Source: JAZNGX01 sp045576675
Lineage (GTDB): Bacteria; Bacillota; Clostridia; Monoglobales; Firm-18
DNA length: 64,000 nucleotides
Assembly (NCBI GenBank): GCA_045576675.1
Contig: JAZNGX010000176.1
Span: 1 to 64,000 of the forward strand
Direction: 5' to 3'
Shown here: piece by piece, positions 63,950 to 64,000 of the stretch
Position numbering within the stretch: the stretch's first letter is position 1
Layout: the number at the start of each line of letters is the position of its first letter
Position numbers and translations under genes: made by a program
The notes under the pieces: model-generated
The model's database searches: none
Told to the model about the DNA's origin: nothing
Seen by the model: the letters and a program-made list of their open reading frames with translations, nothing else

Positions 63950-64000
63950 ATTTTCTCTCCTCTCGGCAACTGTTTTAATGTTAAGCAGATGTTTTACACC

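Overview
The window looks like a piece of chromosome from a strictly anaerobic, endospore-forming, low-GC Gram-positive bacterium of the Clostridia. The evidence is AT-rich intergenic DNA, strong GGAGG ribosome sites, sporulation genes (spoVT, spoVAD, spoVAE, sigG), a HisZ-dependent short HisG, GatCAB, a CIRCE-controlled groESL, an oxygen-sensitive glycyl radical enzyme, and S-layer homology (SLH) anchored surface proteins. The SLH-anchored glycan-degrading apparatus beside an alpha-L-rhamnosidase recalls pectin-degrading gut Clostridia, but the genus cannot be fixed from the sequence alone.

Layout. 1-6.4 kb: an AraC regulator, then a tightly overlapped his operon (hisZ-G-H-A-F-IE plus a yihY-type membrane gene) read leftward from a perfect TTGACA-N17-TATAAT promoter. 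6.4-11 kb: ispF, a divergent DeoR regulator / HAD phosphatase pair, and groES-groEL behind a perfect CIRCE operator. 11-15 kb: an AraC regulator divergent from a glycyl radical enzyme of unknown substrate and its activase. 15-49.4 kb: spoVT, then a glycan-utilisation locus of about 34 kb. 49.4-58 kb: spoVAD-spoVAE, a NUDIX hydrolase, an unknown protein, an ABC operon of the TrpXYZ type with an attenuator-like leader, an SLOG-fold protein, two tiny HTH proteins, sigG and tepA. 58-64 kb: gatCAB, a half-size DMT transporter, a small-molecule kinase and an iron alcohol dehydrogenase.

The glycan locus is the most distinctive part. Fourteen genes run leftward (42.7 to 15.7 kb). They encode two paralogous giant proteins with a GH42-like core (one SLH-anchored, one free), two more SLH proteins, two smaller secreted proteins, a CUT1-type ABC importer without its own ATPase, an MFS and a DMT transporter, a DapA/NanA-type aldolase, a double-length fumarylacetoacetase-fold protein and an intracellular TIM-barrel hydrolase. 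Divergent from them are a kinase-less sensor, a YesN-type AraC response regulator, a YesM-type histidine kinase and a GH78 alpha-L-rhamnosidase. A roughly 180-residue beta-rich module (WxEAE near its start, YDIW in the middle, WxP at the end) recurs eight times in four of the secreted proteins. Two near-identical 81-bp promoter/operator elements sit before the two module-rich genes and probably bind the response regulator. The inferred model is that the two-component system senses a rhamnose-containing glycan, the surface proteins bind and trim it, the ABC importer takes up oligosaccharides, rhamnosidase and the cytoplasmic hydrolase finish them, and the aldolase and FAH-type protein process sugar-acid products.

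Other notable points: sigG has no ATG, GTG or TTG start and seems to begin at an ATT overlapping the tepA stop codon; the TrpXYZ-like ABC leader carries evenly spaced (G/U)AG triplets before a terminator, resembling TRAP-type attenuation.
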